DNA from: Actinoplanes subtropicus
GTDB taxonomy: Bacteria > Actinomycetota > Actinomycetes > Mycobacteriales > Micromonosporaceae
Direction: 5' to 3'
Assembly: GCF_000721705.1 (NCBI RefSeq)
Contig: NZ_JOJL01000033.1
Coordinates: 22,956-86,955, forward strand
Length of the DNA stretch: 64,000 nt
Part shown: one piece after another, positions 1 through 8,094 of the stretch
How the letters are laid out: the number at the start of each line of letters is the position of its first letter
How positions within the stretch are numbered: position 1 is the first letter of the stretch
Position numbers and translations under genes: made by a program
The notes under the pieces: generated by a model
The model's input: only the letters and a program-made list of their open reading frames with translations
The model's database searches: none
What the model was told of the DNA's origin: nothing

Positions 1-549
1 ACCACCGGCATCAAGGTGGTCGCCGGCGCGGTCGACCTCAAGTCCCGCCAGGCGATCGTCGCCCACTCGGTCACCGTGTTCCGCGCCCCCGGCTTCCGGG
101 ACGAGACCCGCGGCGACGACTGGGCCCTGATCCGGCTCGACCGCCCGCTCGGCCTGCCCACGCTGCCGCTGGTCCGGGGCGACGTCGGGGAGGGTGAGTT
201 CGTGGTGATGGGGTGGGGACAGACCCGCGAGGACTCGATGCGGCAGGAGCGGAAGCTGCACTACGCGACCGTGCCCACCGTCCCCGACGCCACCTGCGCG
301 GCCGAGTACCGGAAGGCCGGCGTCAAGCTGGTCGCCTCCGAGTCGATCTGCGCCGGCCGGCCGGGCGTGGACACCTGCCAGGGCGACTCCGGCGGCCCGA
401 TGGTCGGCCGCGACGCGACCGGCGAGTGGGTCCAGGTCGGCATCGTGAGCTGGGGGCTCGGCTGCGCCCGGGACGGCTATCCGGGCGTCTACACGCAGAT
501 CTCCGCGTTCCGCGACGACATCCGCAAGGCCACCCGTAGGCTGAGCTGA
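1..549 (+). CDS. Trypsin-like serine protease (peptidase S1), 5' end cut off by the window
   Basis: The reading frame is open from base 1, so the signal peptide and the catalytic histidine lie outside the window. The visible 182 residues are the second half of a chymotrypsin-fold protease. They include DDWALIRLDRPL with the catalytic aspartate, a paired cysteine region, and CQGDSGGPM with the nucleophilic serine, followed by SWGLGCARDGYPGVYTQI, the usual substrate-pocket and C-terminal strand. Aspartate six residues before the serine predicts trypsin-like cleavage after Arg/Lys. Such actinomycete proteases are normally secreted. Family assignment is secure; the substrate is unknown. Confidence 0.95.
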   Translation, partial: TTGIKVVAGAVDLKSRQAIVAHSVTVFRAPGFRDETRGDDWALIRLDRPLGLPTLPLVRGDVGEGEFVVMGWGQTREDSMRQERKLHYATVPTVPDATCAAEYRKAGVKLVASESICAGRPGVDTCQGDSGGPMVGRDATGEWVQVGIVSWGLGCARDGYPGVYTQISAFRDDIRKATRRLS

Positions 550-587
550 CCTGGCAGGCGTTGCCGCCGCCTGGAACCATGGGGACC

Positions 588-1250
588 ATGAGTTACGGCG
601 GTGCGGACGCTCAGTCAGATGCGACCCGGTTCGGCACGGAGGCGTTCTATGCCGCCCTGGGGCGCGCCTTCGTGACCATGTGCGCGGTCATCCCGTTCCT
701 GTTCCTGATCGAGGCCGTCGACCGGGGCATCGGGCACGGCCGGCTCGACGTGGCCGGCGGCATCATCCCGCACCACCTCGCCGGGCTCGACGGCGTGCTG
801 TTCAGCCCGTTCCTGCACGCCGGCTGGGACCATCTGTACGGCAACGCCGTCCCGCTGATCCTGGTCGGCACGTTCGCGCTGGCCGGCGGCGGGCGGCGGT
901 TCATCTGGTCGACCTTCGTGATCATGCTGGTCAGTGGGCTGGGCGTGTGGTTCGTCGGCGACCCGAACAGCGTGGTGGTCGGCGCCAGCGGCGTCATCTT
1001 CGGTTACCTCGGGCTGCTGCTGGCCCGCGGACTGGTCGAGCGCAGTTGGTGGAACCTCGGGGTGGCCGCCTTCATCGGGCTGCTGTATTGGTACCAGCTC
1101 TACAACATCCTGCCGACCGACCAGCCGATCTCTTGGCAGGGCCACCTGCTCGGGCTGCTCGGCGGCGTCATCGCGGCGGTCCTGTTCCGGCGGAAGAGGG
1201 TCAAGAAGCAGCAGCCGGCGCTCTACACGCCCACGCTCACCGACATCTAA
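588..1250 (+). CDS. Rhomboid-family intramembrane serine protease
   Basis: About 220 residues with roughly six hydrophobic segments. Rhomboid hallmarks are in order: HAGWDHLYGN near residues 77-86 (oxyanion-side His and Asn), GASG with the nucleophile near Ser134, and GHLLG with the catalytic His near 186. It should cleave transmembrane or membrane-proximal segments inside the bilayer; the substrate cannot be told from sequence. In-frame ATGs occur at 579 and 588; 588 is chosen because its product begins with a plain hydrophilic leader, but 579 is possible. The stop codon TAA shares its first two bases with the TAG stop of the convergent marR gene. Confidence 0.9.
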   Translation: MSYGGADAQSDATRFGTEAFYAALGRAFVTMCAVIPFLFLIEAVDRGIGHGRLDVAGGIIPHHLAGLDGVLFSPFLHAGWDHLYGNAVPLILVGTFALAGGGRRFIWSTFVIMLVSGLGVWFVGDPNSVVVGASGVIFGYLGLLLARGLVERSWWNLGVAAFIGLLYWYQLYNILPTDQPISWQGHLLGLLGGVIAAVLFRRKRVKKQQPALYTPTLTDI

Positions 1251-1648
1251 TCGCCCAGCAGCCGGCGTAAGAGCCGCTTGAGGTCGTCGGCCTCCTGGCC
1301 GGTCAGCAGCGCGTTCTCGATCTCCTGGTAGCGGCGGTTGCCCTCGGCCAGCGTCGTCTCGCCGTCCGGGGTCAGGTGGACCAGGTTGCGCCGCCGGTCG
1401 GCCGGGTCCGCGCGGCGCTCCACCAGGCCCTTCCGTTCCAGGGCGTCCACCAGGTCGACCATGGTCGTACGGTCCACGCTCAGCTTGGTCGCCGCCTGTT
1501 GCTGGGCCAGCGGCTCGGCGGCGCCCAGCACCGACAGGACGGCCAGCTCGCGACCGTTGATGTTCAGCGGCTCCAGCGCGGCCGCGGTGCGCGCGGCCAG
1601 CGCCGACTGAGCGTGTTTCAGGAGGTACCCGAGGCGGTCTTGAAGCAC
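1247..1648 (-). CDS. MarR-family transcriptional regulator
   Basis: 133 residues with the MarR winged helix-turn-helix. The recognition helix and wing are in the VDRTTMVDLVDALERKG region and the following RRADPADRRRN, with dimerisation helices at both ends. The start lies 31 bases inside the end of the upstream flavin/F420 oxidoreductase gene on the same strand, so the two are almost certainly cotranscribed and translationally coupled. The paired imperfect palindromes just before that oxidoreductase are the natural candidate operator. The ligand is unknown; such pairs often respond to phenolic or electrophilic compounds. Confidence 0.9.
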   Translation of the reverse strand: MLQDRLGYLLKHAQSALAARTAAALEPLNINGRELAVLSVLGAAEPLAQQQAATKLSVDRTTMVDLVDALERKGLVERRADPADRRRNLVHLTPDGETTLAEGNRRYQEIENALLTGQEADDLKRLLRRLLGD

Positions 1649-2490
1649 TCTCGCATCCTTGGCAGCAGGGTTCCGACGGCGGCCACGCGGTCGAGGCCAC
1701 CGCCGCGAGGCATCAGCACCAGGTCGGTGAAGCCCGCCCGCCCGAACGCCCCGACGGCTTCGAGGATCTCATCATCGCTCTCCGGCACGGGGAACTGGAC
1801 GCCGCGGCGGAGGGTGCCCGGATCGCGGCCGACCGCCTCGCAGTGTTGATTCAATACCCCCATCAAACGGGCCAGGTCGCCGGGCGCGGTGTCGAACGTC
1901 GCCGTCAGCCAACCGGTGGCCCGCTCGGCCACGACCCGCAGTCCGCGGCGCTCGCCGTTGCTGGCCAGCCACAACGGCATCGGCTGTTGCACCGGTTTGG
2001 GATCGGCCGGTACTTCGAGGAGTTGGTAGTGCTTTCCCGGGAAGGTCGTCACGGGCCGCGTCCAGAGGCTGCGGAGGATCTGGGCGGATTCGTTCAGGCG
2101 CTCGACCCGCTCGCGGCCGGACAGGCCGGCCAGCCCGATGGCCGGGTCGATGCCGGGATCGCCGCCGGCACCCAGGCCGAGGTCGAGGCGGCCACCGCTG
2201 ACGTGGTCCACGGTGGCCGCCATCTTGGCCAGCAGGGCCGGGTGCCGGTAGAGGTTGCTCGACACCAGGGTGCCGACGCGAACCCGCGACGTTGCCTCGG
2301 CCATCGCGGCGAGGATGGTCCAAGCCTCGAAGATGTCGCCGCTGCGATCCCGGCCCATCGGGCGCAGGTGGTCGAAGACCCAGCAACTGTCGAAGCCCCC
2401 GGCGTCGACCAGGCGCCAGAGTTCGCGATAGTCGCCGATGGTGAAGTGCTGTGGGGACGCTTTCCAGCCGATCGTCAGCATGTTCCTCAT
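1618..2490 (-). CDS. LLM-class F420/FMN-dependent oxidoreductase
   Basis: 290 residues of the luciferase-like TIM-barrel family. Visible marks are the N-terminal strand GWKASPQ, FDSCWVFDHL, VRVGTLVSSNLYRHPALLAKMAATVDHVSGGRLDLGLG split around the family motif, and a C-terminal LVLMP strand. In actinomycetes most such proteins use deazaflavin F420; FMN cannot be excluded. The start at 2490 has no Shine-Dalgarno sequence and fits a leaderless message; an internal ATG at 2481 is an alternative. It precedes and overlaps a MarR gene, which suggests an inducible detoxification or catabolic step. Confidence 0.88.
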   Translation of the reverse strand: MRNMLTIGWKASPQHFTIGDYRELWRLVDAGGFDSCWVFDHLRPMGRDRSGDIFEAWTILAAMAEATSRVRVGTLVSSNLYRHPALLAKMAATVDHVSGGRLDLGLGAGGDPGIDPAIGLAGLSGRERVERLNESAQILRSLWTRPVTTFPGKHYQLLEVPADPKPVQQPMPLWLASNGERRGLRVVAERATGWLTATFDTAPGDLARLMGVLNQHCEAVGRDPGTLRRGVQFPVPESDDEILEAVGAFGRAGFTDLVLMPRGGGLDRVAAVGTLLPRMRECFKTASGTS

Positions 2491-2493
2491 GCT

Positions 2494-2521
2494 AACTGAT
2501 CATCAGTAGGGCTGACTATCA
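2494..2521. promoter_or_regulatory. Two adjacent dyads, candidate MarR operator
   Basis: The sequence ACTGATCATCAGT (six-base arms, one central base) is followed five bases after its last paired base by CTGACTATCAG (four-base arms). Both read CTGA...TCAG and their centres are 16 bases apart. They cover the promoter and start of the oxidoreductase-marR pair, as expected for an autoregulatory MarR site. Binding is inferred. Confidence 0.5.
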
Positions 2522-3556
2522 GATGACCGGCTCACCCATCGGGACCGTCGGCAGGTGGCCGTCGAAGTCGACCGCCGAGTAGAGGGCCAGCTTCTCCAGG
2601 CGGTGGTACGAGTCGATCACCCGGATCGTGCCGCTCTTCGACCGCATCACGATCGACTGGGTGTGCGCGCCGCCGGAGCGGTACCGGACCCCCTTCAGCA
2701 GATCGCCCGAGGTGACGCCGGTGGCCACGAAGAAGCAGTTGTCGCCGGTGACCAGGTCGTCGGTGGTCAGCACCCGGTCCAGGTCATGGCCGCCGGCCAG
2801 CGCCTTCTCCCGCTCGGCGTCGTCCCGCGGCCACAGCTTGGCCTGGATCATGCCGCCCAGGCACTTCAGGGCGCAGGCCGCGGTGATGCCCTCGGGGGTG
2901 CCGCCGATGCCCATCAGCACGTCCACATCGGACTCCATCCGCGCGGCCGAGATGGCGCCCGCGATGTCGCCGTCCGAGATGAACTTGATGTTGGCGCCGG
3001 CCTGGCGTACCTCCTCGACCAACTGGCCGTGCCGGGGCCGGTCGAGGATGCAGACCGTCACGTCGGAGACGGTCGACCGCTTGGCCTTGGCGATCCGGCG
3101 CAGGTTCTCGGCCGTGGGGGCGTTGATGTCGATGACGTCGGCGCAGTCCGGGCCGACCGCGATCTTCTCCATGTAGAAGACGGCGCTCGGGTCGAACATC
3201 GCGCCCCGCTCGGCCACCGCCAGAACGCTCACCGAGCCCGGCATGCCCTTGCTCATCAGGGTCGTGCCGTCGATCGGGTCGACCGCCACGTCCACCTCGG
3301 GGCCGGTGCCGTCGCCCACCTGCTCGCCGTTGAAGAGCATCGGGGCTTCGTCCTTCTCGCCCTCGCCGATCACCACGGTGCCGCGCATCTGGATCGAATT
3401 GATCAGTTTGCGCATGGCGTCGACGGCGGCGCCGTCGCCGCCGTTCTTGTCGCCGCGGCCCACCCAGCGGCCGGCCGCCATGGCGGCGGCCTCGGTCACG
3501 CGGACCAGGTCGAGGGCGATGTTGCGGTCGAGATCCTGCGGAAAACGGGCAGGCAT
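2519..3556 (-). CDS. glpX: Class II fructose-1,6-bisphosphatase
   Basis: 345 residues. It converts fructose-1,6-bisphosphate to fructose-6-phosphate in gluconeogenesis in the cytosol. GlpX features are [11 protein letters not shown] and VDPIDGTTL, the metal-binding signature of the lithium-sensitive phosphatase superfamily, plus GGTPEG and CALKCLGG. The start at 3556 is chosen because AGGAGG lies seven bases upstream; an earlier in-frame start would add a poor 22-residue leader. It is divergent from the DUF4245 gene, a common actinobacterial neighbour, and is followed after 28 bases by the oxidoreductase-marR pair on the same strand. Confidence 0.96.
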   Translation of the reverse strand: MPARFPQDLDRNIALDLVRVTEAAAMAAGRWVGRGDKNGGDGAAVDAMRKLINSIQMRGTVVIGEGEKDEAPMLFNGEQVGDGTGPEVDVAVDPIDGTTLMSKGMPGSVSVLAVAERGAMFDPSAVFYMEKIAVGPDCADVIDINAPTAENLRRIAKAKRSTVSDVTVCILDRPRHGQLVEEVRQAGANIKFISDGDIAGAISAARMESDVDVLMGIGGTPEGITAACALKCLGGMIQAKLWPRDDAEREKALAGGHDLDRVLTTDDLVTGDNCFFVATGVTSGDLLKGVRYRSGGAHTQSIVMRSKSGTIRVIDSYHRLEKLALYSAVDFDGHLPTVPMGEPVI

Positions 3557-3644
3557 AAGTGCGCCTCCTCGCGACGTTGCGGGGCTGGTAGTCCACCGAT
3601 CCTCACATGCCCGGATGCGCAAAGTCCCGCATCAGCGACATGGT

Positions 3645-3651
3645 TAACAAT
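3645..3651 (+). promoter_or_regulatory. -10 element for a leaderless DUF4245 transcript
   Basis: TAACAAT lies six to seven bases before the GTG at 3658, so transcription should begin at or next to the start codon. No Shine-Dalgarno sequence is present. It supports the downstream GTG over the earlier ATG at 3607. Confidence 0.5.
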
Positions 3652-3657
3652 GGGTGC

Positions 3658-4248
3658 GTGGAACCAGCCCCGAGCACCGAGAGCAAAGAGAGCCTGCCGG
3701 ACGGCGTGCCCACCGAGGAGGCGCCGACCCGGCTCGGCCGCGGGCAGGAGCGCTCGCCGCGGGACATGGTGTTGTCGCTGACCGTGCTGCTGGTGCCGAT
3801 CGCGCTCCTGCTGGTCTTCTATCGGGTGGTGCTGAGCGGGGACGCGCCGATCACCGTCGATGCCACGCCGACGATCCAGGAGGCGCAGCAGGCGGCCGTC
3901 TTCACCGTGGCCGTGCCGCGCGGGCTCGGGAACGACTGGCACACCGCGAGCGCGACCTTCCGGCGGGAGAACGGCGGGGCGACGCTGCGGATCGGCTACG
4001 TCGACCCCGGCAAGGAATCGATGCAGTTGATCGAGAGCAGCGTCCCGCCGGACACTCTGCTCCCCGCCGAGCTGGGCAGCGGCGGTAAGGCGCTGGGCAA
4101 CTACCGTACGCCGGCCGGGGTCTGGCGGGTCTACGACGGACGGCCGGGGGAGACGGCGCTGGTGCTGACCGAGCCGACCCGGACGATCATCGTGGTGGGC
4201 AAGGCCGACCGCACGAACCTTCAGACGCTCGCCTCCTCGCTGGCCTGA
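3658..4248 (+). CDS. DUF4245-family membrane-anchored protein
   Basis: About 196 residues. A hydrophilic N-terminal stretch rich in Glu and Ser is followed by one transmembrane helix (LSLTVLLVPIALLLVFYRVV, near residues 37-57) and an extracytoplasmic domain of about 140 residues containing TFRRENGGATLRIGY and WRVYDGRPGETALVL. This matches the DUF4245 family, which in actinobacteria typically sits between glpX and the exonuclease VII genes, as here. Function is unknown. The start is taken as GTG 3658 behind a -10 hexamer. Confidence 0.8.
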   Translation: MEPAPSTESKESLPDGVPTEEAPTRLGRGQERSPRDMVLSLTVLLVPIALLLVFYRVVLSGDAPITVDATPTIQEAQQAAVFTVAVPRGLGNDWHTASATFRRENGGATLRIGYVDPGKESMQLIESSVPPDTLLPAELGSGGKALGNYRTPAGVWRVYDGRPGETALVLTEPTRTIIVVGKADRTNLQTLASSLA

Positions 4249-4271
4249 CAGATCGGAAATTCCCGATTCGT

Positions 4272-4287
4272 CGGCGAGCGATCGCCG
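4272..4287. terminator. Short hairpin between convergent DUF4245 and xseB genes
   Basis: CGGCGA and TCGCCG pair around a four-base GCGA loop in the 40-base gap between two genes that end facing each other. There is no U-tract, which is usual for high-GC actinomycetes. It probably serves both directions. Confidence 0.45.
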
Positions 4288-4288
4288 G

Positions 4289-4498
4289 TCAGTCGGTGGC
4301 GTCGGCGCGGGCGGCCCGGGCGGCGTCGATCCGCTCCCGGGCGCCGTCCAGCCACCGCTGGCAGACGTCGGCCAGTTTCTCGCCGCGCTCCCACAGGGCG
4401 AGCGACTCCTCCAGCGAGCTGCCGCCCTGCTCCAGACGCTCCACCACGCTGGCGAGCTCGGTGCGGGCCTGCTCGTACGACAGGGTGTTGTCGGTCAT
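4289..4498 (-). CDS. xseB: Exodeoxyribonuclease VII small subunit
   Basis: 69 residues, the normal size for XseB, with the two-helix pattern [20 protein letters not shown] then [20 protein letters not shown]. Several small subunits bind one XseA to form the nuclease that degrades single-stranded DNA to short oligonucleotides. The ATG overlaps the TGA of xseA by four bases (ATGA), so translation is coupled. Confidence 0.95.
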   Translation of the reverse strand: MTDNTLSYEQARTELASVVERLEQGGSSLEESLALWERGEKLADVCQRWLDGARERIDAARAARADATD

Positions 4499-5751
4499 GT
4501 CTTCTCCTCGGCCGATGGATCGGTGTCGGTGACCGTCGCTCGCAGCTCGCCCTCGGCGAGGCGCACGCGGATCGGGTCGTCGCTGTGCACCTCGCCCGCC
4601 GCGCGGACCACGTGGCCGTCGGCGCGCTGCACGATCGCGTAACCCCGCTGCAGGGTCGCCGCCGGGGACAGCGCCCGCAGCCGGGCCAGGGTGTGCCGCA
4701 GGTCGTCGTCGGCCCGGCGCAGCCGGTGCTCGAGGCTGCGGACCGCCCGCTCGCGCAGCCCGGTCACCTCGGCCGCGCGCTGGTCGACCAGCAGCTCGGG
4801 GCGGGCCAGCGAGGGCCGGGACCGCCAGGAGGCGAGCCGATGCTCCTCGCGCTCGATCAGGGTCAGCACCGACCGCTCGATGCGGCGGCGGGCGATGTCG
4901 ATGAGCTGCCGTTCCTCGGCCAGGTCGGGCACGATGCGCTTGGCCGCATCGGTCGGGGTGGAGGCGCGCAGGTCGGCCACGTAGTCGAGCAGCGGCGCGT
5001 CGGTCTCGTGCCCGATCGCGCTGACCACCGGGGTGCGCGCCCCGAAGACCGCCCGGCACAGCGCCTCGTCGGAGAACGGCAGCAGATCTTCCACGCTGCC
5101 GCCGCCGCGGGCGATCACGATGACGTCGATGGTCTCGTCGTTGTCCAGCACCTTGAGCGCGTCGATGATCTGCGGCACGGCGGTGGGGCCCTGGACCGGC
5201 ACATTGATCACCCGGAAATCGACGGCCGGCCAGCGGCGCCGGGTATTCATCAGCACATCCCGCTCGGCGGCGCTGGCCCGGCCGGTGATCAGGCCGATCC
5301 GCTGCGGCAGGAACGGCAGCCGGCGCTTGCGCTCGCGGGCGAACAGGCCCTCGGCGGCGAGGTGCTTTTTCAGCCGCTCCAGCCGGGCCAGCAGCTCGCC
5401 CAGGCCGACCTGGCGAATCTCGTCGGCGCGCAGGCTGAGCGTGCCGCGGGCCGGGTAGAACTCCGGCTTGGCGTGCAGCGTGACCCGGGCACCCTCGGCC
5501 AGCTCGGGGGCGCCGGCGTCGAGCACGTCGCGGTGGGCGGTGACGGTGAGGCTGAGATCGGCCGAGGGGTCGCGCAGCGTCAGGAACACCACCGACGAGC
5601 CGGGGCGGCGACTGATCTGGGCGACCTGGCCGTCGACCCAGACCCAGCCGAGCTTGGCTATCCAGGCGCCGACCTTCTGACTGACGACGCGGACCGGCCA
5701 GGGCTCGTCGGCGGTGCTCTTCGGCGTCGCGGTCGGCTCGGGCTCACTCAC
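4495..5751 (-). CDS. xseA: Exodeoxyribonuclease VII large subunit
   Basis: 418 residues. An N-terminal OB fold (about residues 20-110, [20 protein letters not shown] onward) binds DNA. The catalytic domain contains [33 protein letters not shown] and [20 protein letters not shown], all diagnostic for XseA. A helical C-terminal region binds XseB, encoded immediately downstream with an ATGA overlap. It acts on single-stranded DNA in repair. Confidence 0.96.
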   Translation of the reverse strand: MSEPEPTATPKSTADEPWPVRVVSQKVGAWIAKLGWVWVDGQVAQISRRPGSSVVFLTLRDPSADLSLTVTAHRDVLDAGAPELAEGARVTLHAKPEFYPARGTLSLRADEIRQVGLGELLARLERLKKHLAAEGLFARERKRRLPFLPQRIGLITGRASAAERDVLMNTRRRWPAVDFRVINVPVQGPTAVPQIIDALKVLDNDETIDVIVIARGGGSVEDLLPFSDEALCRAVFGARTPVVSAIGHETDAPLLDYVADLRASTPTDAAKRIVPDLAEERQLIDIARRRIERSVLTLIEREEHRLASWRSRPSLARPELLVDQRAAEVTGLRERAVRSLEHRLRRADDDLRHTLARLRALSPAATLQRGYAIVQRADGHVVRAAGEVHSDDPIRVRLAEGELRATVTDTDPSAEEKT

Positions 5752-5760
5752 CGGGCCAGA

Positions 5761-6306
5761 TTACGGAAGACCCCCGACATTCTCGTCGTCCGCCACCTCG
5801 GCCCGCTGTTCGGCGTGGCCGGCGCTCGGGGTGACCGGCCGCTCGGGACGGGGCGCGGGCGGCGGCGCCGGCCACAGCTGAGCGAGCGCGACCAGCGGAA
5901 ACAGGCCGACGAGGAGCCAGAAGAGCAGATCGGCGAACGCTCGCCACGGGTCGAGATGACCGGCGGCGAGGAAGGCGAGCGGAAAGCCGTGCGGATGGGC
6001 GTAACCGGAAAGGCGACAGCACACCGCGGGCGACCCGCCCGGCAGGGTGGAGATCAGCAGGCCGAGCGCGGTGACCGCGGCGCCGGCCAGGTAGCCGATC
6101 GGCCGCGGGCGCCGGACCATCGGCCGGAACGCCAGCAGCGCCAGCCCGCCGAGCAGCAGCACGGCCTGGTAGAGCACGTACCGCGCGTCGTCGAAGCCCA
6201 TCAGCAGGCCGAGCCCGCCGAGCGCCACGCAGCACCAGCCGGCCAGCAGCCGCGCCACGATCAGGAACGAGGCCAGCGGACCGAGATCTACCGGCTCGTC
6301 GTCCAT
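5761..6306 (-). CDS. Small hydrophobic membrane protein of unknown function
   Basis: 181 residues with about four transmembrane helices: near 10-35, 48-62, 72-90 and 122-145. The last is followed by a Pro/Glu-rich cytoplasmic tail. I recognise no family. It starts at an ATG seven bases after GATACT (a -10 match on this strand) and ends nine bases before xseA, so it may be the first gene of an xseA-xseB transcript. Confidence 0.7.
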   Translation of the reverse strand: MDDEPVDLGPLASFLIVARLLAGWCCVALGGLGLLMGFDDARYVLYQAVLLLGGLALLAFRPMVRRPRPIGYLAGAAVTALGLLISTLPGGSPAVCCRLSGYAHPHGFPLAFLAAGHLDPWRAFADLLFWLLVGLFPLVALAQLWPAPPPAPRPERPVTPSAGHAEQRAEVADDENVGGLP

Positions 6307-6313
6307 GCGACCG

Positions 6314-6319
6314 AGTATC
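6314..6319 (-). promoter_or_regulatory. -10 element, leaderless start of the membrane gene before xseA
   Basis: On the minus strand GATACT is followed by seven bases and then the ATG at 6306. There is no ribosome binding site, which fits a leaderless message. Confidence 0.5.
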
Positions 6320-6334
6320 GCCGCAAAGGGCCGG

Positions 6335-6859
6335 TTACCGGCGGCTTTCTTGCGCTTTACGCTGGATCAGCACGGCGACAACCACAAAGATCATTCCCAC
6401 GTACGCCCAGAACAACAGGTTCGTGGCGAGCGAGATGAGGTCGAGCGTCCAGTTCGCGGAGCGGGCCAGCCGCTCGGCCGTCGCCGCGTCCTCGGCGATC
6501 GCGCCCCGCTGCACCCAGGCGACCGGGAAGCCGCGGTCGGCGATGTAGGCGTACTCCCCGACCCGCACCGTCCCGCGGGCGAGCCCAGCCGCCGCCCCCG
6601 CGATCGCCACCATGGCCATCACGATCGCGGTGACCAGCCTCGGCAGCCGGATCCGGTGCGGCATGAGCAGCACCAATCCGGCGGCCGCGAAGACCGCGCC
6701 AACCGTCAGGTCGACCGCCGCGCTCGGGCTGTGCACCGTGACCAGAATCCAGGTCACGCCGCAGACCAGGGACAACGCGCCAAGCAGCCAGCGGGCCGTC
6801 CGACCGGCCGCGGCCCACCGCGAGGGCGCCTTCTCATCGATCATCGTCTCGTCCACCAC
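6335..6859 (-). CDS. Four-helix membrane protein of unknown function
   Basis: About 174 residues. Hydrophobic helices lie near [53 protein letters not shown] and a C-terminal [17 protein letters not shown] followed by a basic end. The pattern resembles the preceding small membrane gene and may reflect a distant relationship, but no family is recognised. The start is GTG 6859, six bases after CATACT; ATG 6844 is an alternative. Confidence 0.65.
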   Translation of the reverse strand: MVDETMIDEKAPSRWAAAGRTARWLLGALSLVCGVTWILVTVHSPSAAVDLTVGAVFAAAGLVLLMPHRIRLPRLVTAIVMAMVAIAGAAAGLARGTVRVGEYAYIADRGFPVAWVQRGAIAEDAATAERLARSANWTLDLISLATNLLFWAYVGMIFVVVAVLIQRKAQESRR

Positions 6860-6865
6860 CGCACG

Positions 6866-6871
6866 AGTATG
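6866..6871 (-). promoter_or_regulatory. -10 element, leaderless start
   Basis: On the minus strand CATACT precedes GTG 6859 by six bases. It is nearly identical in layout to the promoter of the neighbouring membrane gene at 6306. Confidence 0.45.
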
Positions 6872-6998
6872 CCGCAGTCCACCGACTGCTCCGCCGGCCC
6901 CGAAGGGGCCCGGGTTCTCCGTGCCGTCCGTAGGACCAGGCGCCGGTGGCGGCACTGTGGCGCATCTCGCAGGTGGGCGGGGCCCGGAGGGCGGCACG

Positions 6999-7004
6999 TA
7001 CCAT
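6999..7004 (+). promoter_or_regulatory. -10 element for ispH, leaderless start
   Basis: TACCAT is followed by six bases and then the ispH GTG at 7011. This fixes the start codon; the longer upstream open frame is not coding. Confidence 0.6.
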
Positions 7005-7010
7005 GGCCGG

Positions 7011-8015
7011 GTGAGCGAACCTCGTAAGCGTGTGTTGCTGGCCAAGCCGCGCGGCTACTGTGCCGGCGTCGACCGGGCGGTGCAGACCGTCGAGGAGGCG
7101 TTGAAGCTCTACGGCGCGCCGGTCTACGTACGCAAGCAGATCGTGCACAACAAGCACGTGGTGAGCACCCTCGAGGCCCGCGGCGCGATCTTCGTGGAGG
7201 AGAACGAGGAGGTCCCCGAGGGGTCCATCGTCGTCTTCTCGGCGCACGGCGTCGCCCCCGAGGTGCACGAGCAGGCGCGCACCCGCAACCTCAAGGCGAT
7301 CGACGCGACCTGCCCGCTGGTCACCAAGGTGCACCACGAGGCGAAACGCTTCGCGAACGACGACTACGACATCCTGCTCATCGGCCACGAGGGCCACGAG
7401 GAGGTCATCGGCACCTCCGGCGAGGCCCCGGCGCACATCCAGCTGGTCGACGGGCCCGATGCGGTCGACAAGGTCGTCGTGCGCGACCCGGCCAAGGTGG
7501 TCTGGCTGTCGCAGACCACGCTCTCGGTCGACGAGACCATGGAGACGGTGGCCCGGCTCAAGACCCGGCTGCCGCTGCTGCAGTCGCCGCCCAGCGACGA
7601 CATCTGCTACGCCACCCAGAACCGCCAGCACGTGGTGAAGGAGATCGCCCCCGACTGCGACGTGGTGATCGTCGTCGGCTCGAAGAACTCGTCGAACTCG
7701 GTGCGCCTGGTCGAGGTGGCGGTCGACGCCGGGGCCAAGGCGGGCTACTTGGTCGACTACGCCTCCGAAATCCAGGACGAGTGGCTCGCCGAGGCCACCA
7801 CCGTCGGGGTCTCCTCGGGCGCGAGCGTGCCGGAAGACCTGGTCATGGAGGTGCTGGCGCACCTCGCATCACGCGGCTTCGGCGAGGTCACCGAGTACAC
7901 CACCGCCGAGGAGCGGCTGACCTTCTCCCTGCCCCAGGAGCTGCGCCGCGACATGAAAGCTGAGTCGGCTGGCTCCGCTTCGCTCCGCGGGCGATCGCCG
8001 CTTCGGGGCCGATGA
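7011..8015 (+). CDS. ispH: 4-hydroxy-3-methylbut-2-enyl diphosphate reductase
   Basis: 334 residues. It catalyses the last step of the MEP isoprenoid pathway, giving IPP and DMAPP, with a 4Fe-4S cluster. The three cluster cysteines are Cys17 ([13 protein letters not shown]), Cys101 ([11 protein letters not shown]) and Cys199 ([11 protein letters not shown]). Substrate-binding HNKHVV, GHEGHEE and SSNSVRL are also present. The last 20 residues (after LRRDMK) are Ser/Arg/Gly-rich and probably non-conserved; they read into the terminator stem, which contains the stop codon. Confidence 0.97.
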   Translation: MSEPRKRVLLAKPRGYCAGVDRAVQTVEEALKLYGAPVYVRKQIVHNKHVVSTLEARGAIFVEENEEVPEGSIVVFSAHGVAPEVHEQARTRNLKAIDATCPLVTKVHHEAKRFANDDYDILLIGHEGHEEVIGTSGEAPAHIQLVDGPDAVDKVVVRDPAKVVWLSQTTLSVDETMETVARLKTRLPLLQSPPSDDICYATQNRQHVVKEIAPDCDVVIVVGSKNSSNSVRLVEVAVDAGAKAGYLVDYASEIQDEWLAEATTVGVSSGASVPEDLVMEVLAHLASRGFGEVTEYTTAEERLTFSLPQELRRDMKAESAGSASLRGRSPLRGR

Positions 8016-8080
8016 GGAGGCAGCCGATTCCCGGCACCGCAAACCCCGCGGCGACGGAAATCGGCTGCCTCCTCATCGGC
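8008..8080. terminator. Bidirectional terminator with a perfect 22-bp stem between ispH and rmuC
   Basis: The 22 bases at 8008-8029 are the exact reverse complement of 8059-8080, enclosing a 29-base loop. The arm core is GATGAGGAGGCAGCCGATT. The ispH stop codon (8013-8015) is inside the left arm, and rmuC ends 15 bases beyond the right arm on the other strand. Confidence 0.85.
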
Positions 8081-8094
8081 GGGGCGATCGCGGC

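Noticed and set aside
4585..6438. Plus-strand open frame of over 600 codons opposite xseA
   Set aside because: Antisense shadow of xseA and the adjacent membrane gene; no homology pattern and Ala/Gly/Arg-rich shadow composition.
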